A stretch of DNA of 64,000 nt from Terriglobales bacterium (GTDB lineage: Bacteria > Acidobacteriota > Terriglobia > Bryobacterales > Bryobacteraceae). The translations under genes were made by a program, and so were the position numbers. The DNA is taken from positions 1 to 64,000 of the forward strand of contig JAIXQP010000030.1 in the NCBI GenBank assembly GCA_027485675.1, written 5' to 3'. Below the pieces are notes generated by a model, which did not search any database, was not told the DNA's origin, and saw nothing but the letters and a program-made list of their open reading frames with translations. Of this stretch, positions 1-7,227 are shown piece by piece. Positions within the stretch are counted from its first letter, which is position 1; each line of letters starts with the position of its first letter.

Positions 1-1
1 C

Positions 2-655
2 GCCATCGTCATCAACCTCAGCCATGCGCCCGGCATCGCCCTGCTCACCGACGACGACACCGCCGAGTATCAAGCCATGGTCGCCGAATACCAGCGCACC
101 CTGGCCCCTAGAAACCGCCTCGAAGCCGGCATCATCCAGCGCATCATCGACGCCCAATGGCGCCTGCTCCGCAACTCCCGCCTGCAAAGCCTCGAAATGG
201 AAACCGCCCTCGAAGAAGCCCGCGACAACGAACATCCCGGATTGCCGCCCGCTGCCGTTGCCGAAATGCAGGCCGTGGCCGCCAACCGCACCTGCATCGA
301 CGCCAAGTATATCCGCCACCTGCAGCGCGAGGAAGCCTCGCTCATGCGCCTCATCACCGCGAGCCACCGCGAACTACAGAGCGTCCGCAAACTGAACCCG
401 TCGCCGGCGCCGCCCGTCCGGCCACGCCTCGAATACACCGGCGAAAAGCAGTGCATCCTCGATCGCGCCATGGCCGAACCTGAAATTTCTACCAACCCGC
501 AACCTGTTGCAAACACAAAGGAATCCGCCTCGGTAGCCAACGACCGAAGCCAACCGGAACCCGGCTGGAACTACACCCTGCAGCCAGTCGCCAAGCCCAA
601 AACCTTCGGTGCCGGCGCCGCCGGCCGCTATCCCGTCGATCTCGATCCCGTCTGA
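2..655 (+). CDS. Conserved hypothetical protein, 3' part (5' end outside window)
   Basis: The frame is open from base 2, so the start lies to the left of the window; 217 codons are visible. An internal ATG at 77 is in frame but unlikely to be the start, because the residues before it (INLSHAPGIALLTDDDTAEY) read as the same domain. The visible part is helical and charged, with regularly spaced Leu/Arg/Glu, followed by a Pro/Ser-rich tail after about residue 140. From memory it resembles a common uncharacterised acidobacterial family whose N-terminus usually contains an NALKHGL-type motif, but that part is missing here. No signal peptide, membrane segment or catalytic motif is visible. Function unknown. 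Confidence 0.6.
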   Translation, partial: AIVINLSHAPGIALLTDDDTAEYQAMVAEYQRTLAPRNRLEAGIIQRIIDAQWRLLRNSRLQSLEMETALEEARDNEHPGLPPAAVAEMQAVAANRTCIDAKYIRHLQREEASLMRLITASHRELQSVRKLNPSPAPPVRPRLEYTGEKQCILDRAMAEPEISTNPQPVANTKESASVANDRSQPEPGWNYTLQPVAKPKTFGAGAAGRYPVDLDPV

Positions 656-672
656 ACCCACGCGGCAACCCT

Positions 673-681
673 CTTTCCACA
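673..681 (+). promoter_or_regulatory. DnaA-box-like sequence, left copy
   Basis: CTTTCCACA differs at two positions from the TTATCCACA DnaA box. It lies 13 bases left of an 18-bp inverted repeat, and a closer DnaA-box match (718-726) lies to the right, so the pair frames the palindrome. The 10-mer CACAGCTTTT is also directly repeated on both sides (678-687 and 712-721). This is suggestive, not proven; a 9-mer with two mismatches is weak alone. Confidence 0.25.
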
Positions 682-693
682 GCTTTTGCACGA

Positions 694-711
694 ATGTTCC
701 ACATGGAACAT
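694..711. promoter_or_regulatory. parS-like 18-bp inverted repeat upstream of rnj
   Basis: Arms ATGTTCCA and TGGAACAT are perfect reverse complements around a central CA. The inner 16-mer TGTTCCACATGGAACA follows the layout of the ParB site parS (TGTTTCACGTGAAACA): three differences from that form, two of which are a symmetric C/G swap that keeps the arms paired. Against the C/G arm variant the only difference is CA for CG at the centre. It sits 83 bases before the RNase J ATG, in the 138-base gap 656-793, so it could instead be an operator for rnj. Confidence 0.4.
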
Positions 712-717
712 CACAGC

Positions 718-726
718 TTTTCCACA
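718..726 (+). promoter_or_regulatory. DnaA-box-like sequence, right copy
   Basis: TTTTCCACA has one mismatch to TTATCCACA. It lies six bases right of the parS-like palindrome. With the weaker copy at 673-681 it forms a symmetric arrangement in the rnj upstream gap. No dnaA, dnaN, gyrB or parAB genes are in the window, so an origin here is not supported by gene context. Confidence 0.3.
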
Positions 727-793
727 GGCAATCCCGCCGCCGCAAACGCTCCCTCCACCCAGGGTGCTACTCTATTGCAAGCTATCTCTATCT

Positions 794-2455
794 ATGTCTG
801 AACGTAAATTGCAAGTCATCCCCCTCGGCGGCCTCGGCGAGTTCGGCATGAACTCCATGGCCATCCGGTATGGCGATGACATCATCGTGGTCGACGCGGG
901 AATGATGTTCCCCGATGCCGAACTCCTCGGCGTCGATATCGTCACCCCCGACTTCTCCTACCTCAAGGAGAACAAAAAACACGTCCGCGGCCTCGTCCTC
1001 ACCCACGGCCACGAAGACCATATTGGCGGCATCCCGTTCCTGCTCTCGGAACTCAACGTCCCCATCTACGGCACCAACCTCACCCTCGCCTTCGTCGAGC
1101 GCCGCCTCGAAGAACACAAAATCGACGCTGACCTCCATACCGTCGCCGCCGGGGACATCATCAAACTCGGCCCCTTCGAAATCGAGTTCATCCACGTCAC
1201 CCACTCCATCTCGGCCTGCTGCGCCCTCGCCATCACCACCCCCGTCGGTATCATCATGCATACCGGCGACTTCAAAATCGACCTCTCCCCCCTCGATAAC
1301 AAGCCCTTCGACCTCCATAAGTTCGCCGAATACGGCAAACGCGGCGTCCTCCTCCTCATGTCGGACTCCACCAACGTCGACCGCGCCGGCTTCACCCCCT
1401 CCGAACGCAGCGTCCGCCCCGGCCTCGAAGAGCTCGTTCGCGGCGCGGACCGCCGCGTCGTCGTCTCCTGCTTCTCCTCCTCCACCCATCGCCTCCAGAT
1501 GGTCCTCGACATCGCCGCCGCCACCGGCCGCAAAGTCGGCCTCCTCGGCCGCAGCATGTTATCGACCACCGAAATCGCCCACTCCCTCGGCCTCCTGAAC
1601 ATCCCCGATAGCATCCTGCTCCGCCCGCAGGACATCATGCTCAACCAGCCGGACAAAACCCTCGTGCTCATCTCCGGCACCCAGGGCGAGCCCATGTCCG
1701 CCCTCTCCCGCGCCTCCTGCGACGGGCACAAGAGCCTCAAAATCGAGAAGAACGACACCGTCATCCTCTCCTCCCGCATCATCCCGGGCAACGAAAAGCC
1801 CATCATGCGGGTCATTAACCATCTCGCCCGCCGCGGCGCCAACGTCTTCTTCGGCAGCCGCACCCCCCATATCCACGTCTCCGGCCACGGCGCCTCCGAG
1901 GAGCTTAAGGTCATCCTGAACCTCGTCCGCCCCAAGTACTTCGTCCCCCTCCACGGCGAATACTGGCAGCTCCGCAAGCACATCGAACTCGCCTCCGGCC
2001 TCAAGGACCAGGGCCTCGAACAGTCCTTCCTCCTCGAAACCGGCGAAACCCTCGTCTTCGATTCGAAGGGTGGCCGCAAAGGCGACCGCGTCAACGTCGG
2101 CCGCGTCTGTATTGACTCCGGCTCGCTCGATGACGTCGTCGAAGACCTCGTCATCCGGGACCGCCGCCATCTCGCCGAAGACGGCTTCGTCCTCCCCATC
2201 ATCGCCATCGACAAGCTCACCGGCAAGCTCGAAGGCCGCGCCGAGATCATCTCCCGCGGCTTCATCGCCGAGGACAATAAAGAGGTCATCGCCGGCGCCC
2301 GCAAGATCCTCTCGAAGACCCTCGAAACCTCCAGCGCCGAAGAGCGCTCCGACGTCGGCGTCATGCAGGAGAAGATCCGCGCCGACCTCAAGCGCTACCT
2401 CGCCAAGGAAACCCAACGCCGGCCCCTCATCATGCCGGTCATTCTCGAGGTCTGA
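794..2455 (+). CDS. rnj: Ribonuclease J
   Basis: 553 aa, the usual length for bacterial RNase J, the metallo-beta-lactamase/beta-CASP ribonuclease that matures and degrades RNA (5' exo- and endonuclease) in the cytoplasm. The zinc motif HGHEDH is at residues 71-76, followed by IGG; a HTGDF metal-ligand segment, the SDSTN beta-CASP motif, and a C-terminal domain including GHGA and PLHGEY follow. The ATG at 794 (MSERKLQV) was chosen because the family begins just before the PLGGLGEFG segment; the frame is open further upstream to 686, but that stretch crosses the parS-like palindrome and does not look like RNase J. No clear Shine-Dalgarno sequence precedes the ATG. Confidence 0.95.
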   Translation: MSERKLQVIPLGGLGEFGMNSMAIRYGDDIIVVDAGMMFPDAELLGVDIVTPDFSYLKENKKHVRGLVLTHGHEDHIGGIPFLLSELNVPIYGTNLTLAFVERRLEEHKIDADLHTVAAGDIIKLGPFEIEFIHVTHSISACCALAITTPVGIIMHTGDFKIDLSPLDNKPFDLHKFAEYGKRGVLLLMSDSTNVDRAGFTPSERSVRPGLEELVRGADRRVVVSCFSSSTHRLQMVLDIAAATGRKVGLLGRSMLSTTEIAHSLGLLNIPDSILLRPQDIMLNQPDKTLVLISGTQGEPMSALSRASCDGHKSLKIEKNDTVILSSRIIPGNEKPIMRVINHLARRGANVFFGSRTPHIHVSGHGASEELKVILNLVRPKYFVPLHGEYWQLRKHIELASGLKDQGLEQSFLLETGETLVFDSKGGRKGDRVNVGRVCIDSGSLDDVVEDLVIRDRRHLAEDGFVLPIIAIDKLTGKLEGRAEIISRGFIAEDNKEVIAGARKILSKTLETSSAEERSDVGVMQEKIRADLKRYLAKETQRRPLIMPVILEV

Positions 2456-2462
2456 TTCCCCG

Positions 2463-2621
2463 ATGGCGCTGCCGCAAGTTGAAGAGACCCCAGTCCCGCT
2501 CATCCAGCGGGACTTTCGGCATCGGGCAGCCCATCTTTCGGTAACCTACAAAGGGGAGCAGCCCCGGCAGTTCGCTGTTTTCCACCTCGCGCGGCAGCGG
2601 AGCCAGGAGAGAGCCATTTAA
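2463..2621 (+). CDS. Small hypothetical protein (52 aa)
   Basis: A short ORF fills the gap between rnj and the next gene: its ATG is 7 bases after the rnj stop, and its TAA ends 2 bases before the following ATG. The product begins MALPQVEETPVPL and is charged, without Cys, membrane segment or signal peptide. The purine-rich AGGAGAGAG near its 3' end probably serves as ribosome binding site for the next gene. Position and fit favour a real, translationally coupled small gene, but a chance ORF in GC-rich DNA cannot be excluded. I do not recognise the protein. Confidence 0.35.
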   Translation: MALPQVEETPVPLIQRDFRHRAAHLSVTYKGEQPRQFAVFHLARQRSQERAI

Positions 2622-2623
2622 CC

Positions 2624-3952
2624 ATGTCCACCCTTCTCGAAGACGCCTCCGGCTACAAGGGCGAAGCGGCCCAGGTCTTTACCCCGTCCTCAGAAGCCGA
2701 ACTCGTCGCCTTCCTCCGGGCCAACCAACAACCGGTCACCGTCGTCGGCGCCCTCTCCGGCGTCACCGGCGGCGCCGTCCCCACCTCCGGCGTCGCCCTC
2801 AGCCTCGCTAAATTCACCCGCTGCGACATCGCCCCCGGCTCCGCCCGCGTCGGCGCCGGCCTCCTCCTCGCCGATCTCCAGGCCGCCGCCAAAGCCTCCA
2901 AACAGTTCTACGCCCCCGACCCTACCTACAACGGCGCCTCCCTCGGCGGCACCTTCGCCAACAACGCCTCCGGCTCCCGCTCCTTCCGCTTCGGCTCCAC
3001 CCGCCGCCACGTCCTCGCCCTCCGCGCCGTCTTCCTCGACGGCACCGTCCGCGAGTTCCACCGCGGCGAGCCCATCGACTTCGCCGTCCCCGCCGTCACC
3101 ATCCCCGCCACCACCAAACACCAGGCCGGCTACCCCCTCGCCCCCGGCATGGATTGGATCGACCTCCTCATCGGCTCCGAAGGCACGCTCGCCATCCTGA
3201 CGGAAGCCACCGTCCAGCTCCTCCCTGCCCCGGCCGAACTCCTCTCCGGCGTGCTCTTCTTCCCCTCGGAAGCCGAAGCCCTGAAAGCCGTCGACGCTTG
3301 GCGCACCCTCCCCCAGCTCCGCATGCTCGAGTACTTCGACGCCGAGTCCCTCAACCTCCTCCGCGAAGTCCATCCCGAATCCCCCCGCTGCGAAGCCGCC
3401 CTGCTGATCGAACAGGAAGGCGACGACACCGGCTACCTCGACGACGCCCCCATCGACGAAGCGTCCTGGTTCGGCACCACCGACGCCGACCGCGAACGCT
3501 TCCGCAAGTTCCGCCACGCCCTCCCCGAACGCGTCAACGATACCGTCCGCCGCAACGGCTACATGAAGATGGGCACCGACTACGCCGTGCCCGCCGCCCG
3601 CAACGCCGAAATGATCGCCCGCTACCGCGAACTGCTCGATCCCACCGGCATCCGCTACGTCATCTACGGCCACATCGGCGACGCCCACGTCCACGTCAAC
3701 ATGCTCCCGGCCACCGCGGAGCAAGCGCGCCAGTCCCAGCAGTTCCTCCACGATTTCGCCCACGAGGCAGTCCTCCGCGGCGGCACCGTCGGCGCCGAAC
3801 ACGGCCTCGGCAAACGCAAACGCGACCTGCTGCACCTCCTCTATTCCGGCCCCGAAATCGAAGCCATGAAAGCCGTCAAACGCCGCCTGGACCCCCGTTG
3901 GCTCCTCGGCCAAGGAAACCTCTTCCCATGCGAGTCAGCCTCCTCTTCCTGA
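2624..3952 (+). CDS. FAD-binding oxidoreductase (D-lactate/glycolate dehydrogenase type)
   Basis: 442 aa. The N-terminal half has the PCMH-type FAD fold: SGVTGGAVP pyrophosphate loop around residue 45, then NGASLGGTFANNASGSRSF near 107-125 and IGSEGTLAIL near 187. The C-terminal half fits FAD-oxidase_C, with YGHIGDAHVHVN and GTVGAEHGLGKRK, the His-rich segments that contact the 2-hydroxy acid in this family. It probably oxidises a D-2-hydroxy acid such as D-lactate or glycolate; the substrate is not evident from sequence. Its last 25 bases overlap the start of the peptidase gene, so the two are likely cotranslated. Confidence 0.85.
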   Translation: MSTLLEDASGYKGEAAQVFTPSSEAELVAFLRANQQPVTVVGALSGVTGGAVPTSGVALSLAKFTRCDIAPGSARVGAGLLLADLQAAAKASKQFYAPDPTYNGASLGGTFANNASGSRSFRFGSTRRHVLALRAVFLDGTVREFHRGEPIDFAVPAVTIPATTKHQAGYPLAPGMDWIDLLIGSEGTLAILTEATVQLLPAPAELLSGVLFFPSEAEALKAVDAWRTLPQLRMLEYFDAESLNLLREVHPESPRCEAALLIEQEGDDTGYLDDAPIDEASWFGTTDADRERFRKFRHALPERVNDTVRRNGYMKMGTDYAVPAARNAEMIARYRELLDPTGIRYVIYGHIGDAHVHVNMLPATAEQARQSQQFLHDFAHEAVLRGGTVGAEHGLGKRKRDLLHLLYSGPEIEAMKAVKRRLDPRWLLGQGNLFPCESASSS

Positions 3953-5145
3953 TCTCTTCCGCCCTGTTCGGCCAGTCGCTCCCCGATCAGGTCCTCCGCA
4001 TCATCCAAGCCAACCAGGCCTGGACCCTCGAGCAGCAACGCACCATCTGCGAAATCCCCGCCCCGCCCTTCAAGGAGAAGGTCCGCGGCATCGAGTACGC
4101 CAAGCGCCTCAAAGCCCTCGGCCTCGTCGATATCCGCACCGATTCCGAAGGCAACATCATCTCCCGCTGGCCCGGCTCCACGTCCCCGAAACCCGTCACC
4201 GTCTTCAGCGCCCACCTCGATACCGTCTTCCCCGAAGGCGTCGACGTCAAGGTCAAGACCGCCGGCACCCGCCTCACCGGGCCCGGCATCGGCGACGACT
4301 GCCGCGGCCTCGCCTCCGTCCTCACCGTCGCCAAGGCCTTTCAGGAAGCCAAGGTCAAAGTCGAAGGCACCATCCTCTTCGTCGCCACCGTGGGCGAGGA
4401 GGGCCAAGGCGACCTCCGCGGCGTCCGCCATCTCTTCACCAAGGAGATGAAGGGCCAGATCGATAACTTCATCTCCGTCGATGGCACCGCCTACGGCGTC
4501 ACCGCCCGCGGCGTCGGCTCCAACCGCTACAAGGTCACCTACTTCGGCCGCGGCGGCCACTCCTATGGCGCCTTCGGCATGCCGAATCCCGCCCACGCCA
4601 TGGGCCGCGCCATCGCCCGCATCAGCGATATCCAGGTCCCCAAGCAGCCCAAGACCACCTTCAACATCGGCACCGTCGAAGGCGGCACCAGCGTCAACTC
4701 CATCCCGATCTCGGTCTCGATGGAGGTCGACCTCCGCAGCGAATCCGCCTCCGAACTGGCCACGCTTGACGAGCGCTTCCGCGCCGCGCTGCAGTCCGCC
4801 CTCGAAGCAGAAAAAGCCCGCTGGCCGGATTCCACCGCGGCCCTCGAATTGAAGGTCGAGACCATGGGCCTCCGCCCCGCCGCGGAGCCGGCGGACTCCA
4901 CGCCCATCATCCAGAAGACCCTCGCCGCGGCCAAGCAGCTCGGCATCCCGGTCTTTGCGACCCGCAGCGGCAGCACGGACTCGAACATTCCCATGAGCCT
5001 CGGCATCCAGGCCGTCACCATCGGTGGCGGCGGCCAGGCCACCGGCGCCCACTCCGCCGACGAGTTCTACGAGGAGACCCCGGACTCCTATAAGGGACCG
5101 CAGATGGCCGCCCTCTTACTCTTCGGTCTCCATCCGCCCAAATGA
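3928..5145 (+). CDS. Exported M20 family metallopeptidase
   Basis: 405 aa. The N-terminus MRVSLLFLISSALFGQ is a signal peptide, so the enzyme is exported. M20 zinc ligands are recognisable: His96 and Asp98 in SAHLDTVF, Asp123 in GIGDDCRG, the catalytic Glu pair at 157-158 in GEEGQGDLRG, and a late His in TGAHSADEFY. The middle part is the dimerisation domain (FGRGGHSYG, VEGGTSVNSIP). Family members cleave small peptides or amide-linked amino acids; the exact substrate is unknown. The start overlaps the upstream oxidase by 25 bases and its TGA overlaps the next ATG (ATGA), so it belongs to the same translationally coupled operon. Confidence 0.9.
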   Translation: MRVSLLFLISSALFGQSLPDQVLRIIQANQAWTLEQQRTICEIPAPPFKEKVRGIEYAKRLKALGLVDIRTDSEGNIISRWPGSTSPKPVTVFSAHLDTVFPEGVDVKVKTAGTRLTGPGIGDDCRGLASVLTVAKAFQEAKVKVEGTILFVATVGEEGQGDLRGVRHLFTKEMKGQIDNFISVDGTAYGVTARGVGSNRYKVTYFGRGGHSYGAFGMPNPAHAMGRAIARISDIQVPKQPKTTFNIGTVEGGTSVNSIPISVSMEVDLRSESASELATLDERFRAALQSALEAEKARWPDSTAALELKVETMGLRPAAEPADSTPIIQKTLAAAKQLGIPVFATRSGSTDSNIPMSLGIQAVTIGGGGQATGAHSADEFYEETPDSYKGPQMAALLLFGLHPPK

Positions 5146-5495
5146 TCTCGGCCATCCACCGCCGTATCGTCTCAACCAAGGCCGAATGGCGCGCCGACCC
5201 GGCCCGCCGCGTCATTCCACCGCTGCCGGACCCGATTCCCTGGCCGGCGCCCATCCCCATCCCGGTCAGCCACGGCCGCATCCGCGTATCGGCCAACGCG
5301 CGAGTCTACCGGTTCCGTCAGATCGCCCAGCTACGACCGTGGTGCCCGGTCCGGATCCTCTGTAACGAGCGCCGGGCTCTCGAAGACGGCCTCTGGCACG
5401 CTATCGAAGACCTTTACCTTCTGCTCCAAACGGGCCCCGCTCCCGCGGAGTTGCCGCCCCTTCGCCTCATCGACCTTCGCCACCCCCGGTTATGA
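5142..5495 (+). CDS. Uncharacterised small protein, tandem paralogue 1 of 3
   Basis: 117 aa, with its ATG overlapping the peptidase stop as ATGA. It shares a pattern with the next two genes: MI-A--HR-I-S at the N-terminus, a Pro/Trp-rich segment (PDPIPWPAPIPIP), ANARV near residue 51, a LRPW-PVRIL block near 64-73, and a C-terminal ED-Y-LLL-TGP-P-ELPP-RLIDL block. It has no signal peptide, membrane span or metal motif. It is the longest copy, with an insert (ERRALEDGLWHA) before the ED block. I do not recognise the family; tandem triplication inside an ATGA-coupled operon argues it is real. Confidence 0.8.
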   Translation: MISAIHRRIVSTKAEWRADPARRVIPPLPDPIPWPAPIPIPVSHGRIRVSANARVYRFRQIAQLRPWCPVRILCNERRALEDGLWHAIEDLYLLLQTGPAPAELPPLRLIDLRHPRL

Positions 5496-5833
5496 TCGCC
5501 CTCTTGCATCGCAAGATCCTCTCGACCAAAGCGCAATGGCGCACGGAGCCTGCGCGCCGCTCCCTGCCCCCGCTGTCCCCCGTACCCTGGCCAGAACCCC
5601 GGCCGCTGCCCTATCGGGGCACCGCTCTCGAAATCCGCGCCAACGCCTCGGTGTGGGTGGCCCGCCGCCAGGTCGCGCAACTGCACCCTTGGCAACCCGT
5701 CCGCATCCTCCGCAATCAGCGTCAGGCGCACCATTACACCCTCGAGGACTATCATCTGCTCCTCACCGGCCCCCACCCGCCGGCCGAACTGCCCCCCATC
5801 CGCCTCATCGATCTCCAGTTGGACCGCTCATGA
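5492..5833 (+). CDS. Uncharacterised small protein, tandem paralogue 2 of 3
   Basis: 113 aa, starting inside the stop of copy 1 (ATGA). It is clearly homologous to copy 1: STKA-WR--PARR--PPL near the start, PVPWPEPRPLP, RANASV, QVAQLHPWQPVRIL, then LEDYHLLLTGP, PPAELPP and IRLIDL. Copy 1 and copy 2 are the closest pair; they share the RR-PPL segment that copy 3 lacks. Cytoplasmic by appearance. Function unknown; the conserved PW-P-RIL and ED-Y-LL-GP blocks are the best seeds for a profile search. Confidence 0.8.
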   Translation: MIALLHRKILSTKAQWRTEPARRSLPPLSPVPWPEPRPLPYRGTALEIRANASVWVARRQVAQLHPWQPVRILRNQRQAHHYTLEDYHLLLTGPHPPAELPPIRLIDLQLDRS

Positions 5834-6126
5834 TCGCCGTCCTGCACCGCCAAATCTCCTCCGGCTCCCTGCCTGCCATGCCGGAGCCCGTTCCCTTCCC
5901 CGATCCCTGGCCCCTGCCGTTTGCGCGCGCCTATCTCACCATCGACGCCGAAGGCGGCATCACCGTCCATCATCGCGGGCCCCGCTATCTCGGCCGCCTC
6001 ACCCCCTGGCAACCCACTCGCATTCTCTGCCCGCTGCGCGGCGGCCTCGAAGACTACTACGTCCTCCTGCACCGCGGCCCCCGGCCGGACAAACTCCTCC
6101 CCACGCTCACCAAGGACCTGACATGA
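5830..6126 (+). CDS. Uncharacterised small protein, tandem paralogue 3 of 3
   Basis: 98 aa, again coupled by ATGA to copy 2, and its TGA overlaps the acetyltransferase ATG in the same way. It keeps MIAVLHRQISS, the Pro-rich part (PFPDPWPLPF), LTPWQPTRIL and LEDYYVLL-RGP-P, but it has lost the KA-WR-PARR stretch and ends in [10 protein letters not shown] instead of ELPP-RLIDL. It is therefore the most diverged copy. Function unknown. Confidence 0.75.
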   Translation: MIAVLHRQISSGSLPAMPEPVPFPDPWPLPFARAYLTIDAEGGITVHHRGPRYLGRLTPWQPTRILCPLRGGLEDYYVLLHRGPRPDKLLPTLTKDLT

Positions 6127-6611
6127 TTCGACCCGCCACCACCGCCGATGTACCCGTAATCCTCGACTTCATTCAGCAACTCGCCGATTACGAGAAGCTG
6201 CGCGACGCCTGCCACGCCACCGAAGAAGCCCTCAGCGCCACGCTGTTCGGCCCCCGGCCTTATGCCGAGGCTCTCATCGCCGAGGACGCGTCGGGACCAG
6301 TCGGCTTCGCCCTGTTCTTCCACAACTACTCGACCTTCCTCGCCAAGCCCGGCATCTACCTCGAGGACCTCTTCGTCATCCCTGCCGCCCGCGGCGCCGG
6401 ACACGGTAAGGCCTTGCTCCGGGCCCTCGCCCGCTTGGCCGTCGAACGCGGCTGTGGCCGCCTCGATTGGTCCGTCCTCGATTGGAACGCCCCGTCCATC
6501 GCGTTCTACAAGTCTCTCGGCGCCGAACCTCAGGACGATTGGACCATCTTCCGCCTCGCGGGCGACGCGCTGCTTCAGTGCTCGGCCGGTTCGTCCCACT
6601 CAAACGTATAG
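6123..6611 (+). CDS. GNAT N-acetyltransferase, diamine/SSAT-like
   Basis: 162 aa. The whole chain is one GNAT fold: [13 protein letters not shown] at beta-1, [11 protein letters not shown] at beta-3/4, [21 protein letters not shown] carrying the acetyl-CoA pyrophosphate loop (R/Q-x-x-G-x-G/A form), and [19 protein letters not shown] near the C-terminus. The FFHNYSTF and YLEDLFV segments are typical of the spermidine/spermine acetyltransferase-like subgroup, so an amine or thialysine-type substrate is likely. It is the last gene of the coupled operon; its final 37 bases overlap the end of the convergent carbonic anhydrase gene. Confidence 0.88.
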   Translation: MIRPATTADVPVILDFIQQLADYEKLRDACHATEEALSATLFGPRPYAEALIAEDASGPVGFALFFHNYSTFLAKPGIYLEDLFVIPAARGAGHGKALLRALARLAVERGCGRLDWSVLDWNAPSIAFYKSLGAEPQDDWTIFRLAGDALLQCSAGSSHSNV

Positions 6612-7222
6612 ATATCATCGATCTTGGCGCCCGGCTGCATCCGCGCCAACTCTTTCAGGTAGCCGGTCCGCATGTCGTACACCCAGCCATGAATCTCCGG
6701 CCGCTGATCCAGGTGCCACGCCTGCTGCACAATCGAGGTCTCGGCCAGATTCTGCACCTGCTCAATAACGTTCAACTCCACCAACCGGTCAAACCGCGCC
6801 TCCGTGTTCGGAATCGCCTCCAGCTCCCGGCTGTAAAGCCGGTAGGTGTCTTTAATATGCCGCAGCCACTTGTTGATCAGGCCCAGATCCTTCCGGGTCA
6901 TCGCATTCTTCACGCCGCCGCAGCCAAAGTGGCCGCAAACGATCACGTGCTTCACCTTCAGCACCTCCACGGCGTACTGCAGCACACTCAACATGTTGAA
7001 GTCGGTGTGGATCACCAGATTGGCCACGTTCCGGTGCACGAACAGCTCGCCCGGCTGCGTCCCGGTTACCTCCTCCGCCGGCACCCGGGAATCCGAACAT
7101 CCAATCCATAGGAACTCCGGCTTCTGGTCCAGGGCCGAGTTCTTGAAATAGTTGGGGTCCACCCCAACTTTGTCCTGGACAAAGGCCATATTGGCCAGCA
7201 ACAGCTTCCGGTAGGATTCCAT
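6575..7222 (-). CDS. Beta-class carbonic anhydrase
   Basis: 215 aa, full length. It interconverts CO2 and bicarbonate. Zinc ligands are visible as Cys42 in CSDSR, His98 and Cys101 in HFGCGG; the Asp44/Arg46 dyad of the CSDSR motif is intact. No signal peptide, so cytoplasmic. The ATG lies 5 bases after the stop of the SulP transporter gene, so the two are almost certainly one transcription unit: the transporter would bring in an anion, probably bicarbonate, and the enzyme would equilibrate it. Its 3' end overlaps the GNAT gene by 37 bases tail to tail. Confidence 0.95.
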   Translation of the reverse strand: MESYRKLLLANMAFVQDKVGVDPNYFKNSALDQKPEFLWIGCSDSRVPAEEVTGTQPGELFVHRNVANLVIHTDFNMLSVLQYAVEVLKVKHVIVCGHFGCGGVKNAMTRKDLGLINKWLRHIKDTYRLYSRELEAIPNTEARFDRLVELNVIEQVQNLAETSIVQQAWHLDQRPEIHGWVYDMRTGYLKELARMQPGAKIDDIYTFEWDEPAEH

Positions 7223-7227
7223 CTAGA

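Noticed and set aside
2690-5052. Gly/Ala-rich minus-strand frames of about 400 codons opposite the oxidase and M20 genes
   Set aside because: Products are nearly pure Gly/Ala/Val/Asp/Glu, as expected when C-ending codons are read from the other strand.
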